Positions 51,254 through 52,829 of a stretch of 52,829 nt of DNA are shown in pieces. Each line of letters opens with the position of its first letter. The stretch's first letter is position 1. This DNA comes from Pedobacter miscanthi (GTDB lineage Bacteria; Bacteroidota; Bacteroidia; Sphingobacteriales; Sphingobacteriaceae): positions 1 to 52,829 of the forward strand of contig NZ_QNQU01000035.1 in assembly GCF_003315595.1 (NCBI RefSeq), written 5' to 3'. The position numbers were made by a program, and so were the translations under genes. The notes under the pieces are model-generated. The model was not told the origin of the DNA and did not search any database. It saw only the letters and a list, made by a program, of their open reading frames with translations.

Positions 51254-51267
51254 TAGACAGTCGTCCA
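51254..51267. promoter_or_regulatory. TetR operator, downstream copy
   Basis: TAGACAGTCGTCCA shares the GACAGTCGTC core with the upstream site and lies 22 bp before the dehydrogenase start. Confidence 0.65.
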
Positions 51268-51289
51268 AATACAAATTTATATTAAAAAT

Positions 51290-52696
51290 ATGGATCATCA
51301 ATATGACATTATCGTAATCGGCTCTGGACCAGGCGGCTATGCATCAGCCATCCGTGCCGCTCAGTTGGGGAAAAAAGTTGCCCTGGTAGAGAAATATGCC
51401 GGCTTGGGCGGTACCTGTACCAATGTAGGATGTATTCCTGCCAAAGCATTGTTAGATAGCTCGGAACATTATCATCAGGCTAAAACCGAATTTACGGCGC
51501 ATGGTATAGAAACTGGTGATCTGAAACTTAACTTTAACCAGTTTATTGCCCGCAAAAAAGAAGTAATTGCTCAAAACAACGCAGGTTTAAACTTCCTGAT
51601 GCGTAAAAACAAAATCACGCTATATCAGGGTACCGGTAGTTTTGAAGATGCAAAAACATTACGCGTTAGCAATGCAAAAGGCGAAAATATCATCCTTAAA
51701 ACAACTGATTTTATCATTGCTACGGGTTCAAAACCATCAAGTTTACCAGGTATCGATATCGACAAAAAACGGATCATCAGCTCTACCGAAGCCATGGATT
51801 TGCCTCAACTGCCAAAATCAATGGTTATTATTGGCGGCGGTGTAATCGGTATAGAACTGGCTTCGATGTTTGCGAGACTGGGTACACAGATTACCATTAT
51901 CGAATATGCCGATTCCATCCTGCCCACCATGGATAGGGAGCTTGGAAAAACACTGCAAAAAAGCTTGGGCAAACTGAACATTACCTTTAAACTCAACCAT
52001 CGTGTACAACAGGTTGTAAATCAAGGCGAATCGGTTTCCGCTTCTTACCTTGATGATAAACAACAGCTTCAAACAGAAACGGCCGAATATTGCTTAATGG
52101 CCGTTGGCCGTAAGCCATATACATTGGGTTTAAACCTCGAAAAAGTTGGAATTAAAACCGATCAGGGAGGAAGAATTTTAGTGAACGAGCGTTTACAAAC
52201 CAGTCAACCAAGCATTTATGCCGTTGGTGATGTAATAAACGGTCCGATGCTGGCACACAAAGCGGAAGAAGACGGAAAATATGTGGCAGAACTTATTTGT
52301 GGCGAAACGGCCCATTTAGATTATCATCTGATTCCGGGAGTGGTATATACCTGGCCAGAAGTAGCATCTGTTGGTAAAACCGAGGAACAGCTAAAAAGCG
52401 AAGGAAAGCCATATAATATCGGGAAATTCCCTTTTATGGCCAGTGGCAGGGCCAGGGCTTCGAGGGATCTGGATGGTTTTGCAAAAGTTTTGGTTGATCC
52501 CACTTATGGGGAAATATTAGGTGTACATATTATTGGGGCAAGGGCAGCCGACCTGATTGCGCATGCCACACTCGGCATCAGGCACGAAATTACTGCCGCT
52601 GCGATGAATGAAATGGTATATCCCCATCCTACCTTTTCCGAGGTTTTAAAAGAAGCTTATCTTTTAGCTACCGGACAGCCATCCATTAATTATTAA
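51290..52696 (+). CDS. lpdA: Dihydrolipoyl dehydrogenase
   Basis: A 468-aa FAD disulfide oxidoreductase, E3 of 2-oxoacid dehydrogenase complexes. The FAD motif is IGSGPGGYASAIRAAQLG. The redox pair is C43/C48 in GGTCTNVGCIPAKALL. The NAD-binding segment is IIGGGVIGIELASMFARLG. The FAD second motif is IYAVGDVINGPMLAHKAEED. The C-terminal catalytic His446 is in HPTFSEVLKEAY. It is behind a TetR gene with its own operator rather than in a pyruvate dehydrogenase operon, so it may be a regulated, second E3. Confidence 0.94.
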   Translation: MDHQYDIIVIGSGPGGYASAIRAAQLGKKVALVEKYAGLGGTCTNVGCIPAKALLDSSEHYHQAKTEFTAHGIETGDLKLNFNQFIARKKEVIAQNNAGLNFLMRKNKITLYQGTGSFEDAKTLRVSNAKGENIILKTTDFIIATGSKPSSLPGIDIDKKRIISSTEAMDLPQLPKSMVIIGGGVIGIELASMFARLGTQITIIEYADSILPTMDRELGKTLQKSLGKLNITFKLNHRVQQVVNQGESVSASYLDDKQQLQTETAEYCLMAVGRKPYTLGLNLEKVGIKTDQGGRILVNERLQTSQPSIYAVGDVINGPMLAHKAEEDGKYVAELICGETAHLDYHLIPGVVYTWPEVASVGKTEEQLKSEGKPYNIGKFPFMASGRARASRDLDGFAKVLVDPTYGEILGVHIIGARAADLIAHATLGIRHEITAAAMNEMVYPHPTFSEVLKEAYLLATGQPSINY

Positions 52697-52733
52697 GCAA
52701 TTATTCCTGGGGGAAAAACGGTATGCAGCATAT

Positions 52734-52817
52734 TCCCGCAGATTACACAGATTAGCGCAGAATAACCATCCAACCAATCTGGAGAAGTTCTGCGCTTATC
52801 ATCTTAAATCTGCGGGA
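52734..52817. repeat. Inverted repeat, CGCAGATT family
   Basis: TCCCGCAGATTACACAG at the left and TTAAATCTGCGGGA at the right, with inner arms GCGCAGAA and TTCTGCGC, make a strong two-part hairpin. It may act as the terminator of the dehydrogenase gene. Confidence 0.7.
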
Positions 52818-52829
52818 TAACCATACGCA

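Overview
This window looks like chromosome of a Bacteroidota bacterium of the Sphingobacteriaceae, most like Pedobacter. The reasons are AT-rich DNA, A-rich start contexts with few Shine-Dalgarno sequences, TAnnTTTG promoter boxes, SusC/SusD pairs, many Cys-anchored lipoproteins, LytTR regulators paired with YehU-type kinases, FecR-less ECF loci and a GOB-type metallo-beta-lactamase. The genus is inferred from protein style; no rRNA gene is present. I found no tRNA, rRNA, CRISPR array, intact transposase or prophage.

Layout. 0.3-2.1 kb: sensor kinase and LytTR regulator. 2.1-6.4 kb, minus strand: two cytochrome P460-type genes that are each broken by a one-base frameshift, an alpha/beta hydrolase, an Ohr peroxidase, a small membrane protein and a DUF1223 protein. 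6.6-7.2 kb: a repeat copy and a 21-bp minisatellite. 7.8-12.9 kb, minus strand: a SusC/SusD nutrient-uptake pair behind a SAM-I riboswitch and a second leader element made of a 24-codon reading frame ending Met-Arg-Met-Ser-Cys and a terminator. 13.0-14.3 kb: secreted TlpA-like protein.

14.6-27.7 kb is a heme acquisition island. Minus strand: two HmuY-like lipoproteins, three other lipoproteins, an S41 protease lipoprotein, a TonB-dependent receptor with a FKAP box and a heme oxygenase. Divergent plus strand: HmuT, HmuU, HmuV and a short Fur-like winged-helix protein, with a convergent AraC regulator at the end. The divergent control region carries three direct repeats at exact 21-bp spacing, a good candidate AraC operator. 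The likely flow is surface capture, import across both membranes and heme cleavage in the cytoplasm.

28.1-35.5 kb: DUF1772 protein; a LytTR regulator and a YehU-type kinase on either side of a previously hidden 47-aa peptide gene with a cationic N-terminus and a Thr-rich C-terminus; a stand-alone receiver protein; an outer-membrane barrel with a lipoprotein; a PA2169-type four-helix protein. 35.7-41.1 kb: DoxX, HxlR regulator with divergent SDR, DUF2461, Tam-like methyltransferase and methionine aminopeptidase, separated by repeat-filled gaps. 41.6-47.8 kb: a large outer-membrane barrel protein, then an ECF sigma factor operon with a HEAT-repeat membrane protein and two DUF4097-type proteins. 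48.1-52.7 kb: PAS histidine kinase, GOB-like class B3 beta-lactamase, TetR regulator with two matching operators, and dihydrolipoyl dehydrogenase.

Intergenic DNA is unusually rich in dispersed palindromic repeats (at least five families) and tandem repeats. The points I rate most worth following are the double-gated SAM-riboswitch/short-peptide leader of the SusCD pair, the peptide gene embedded in the LytTR/kinase locus, and the paired frameshifts in neighbouring P460 genes.
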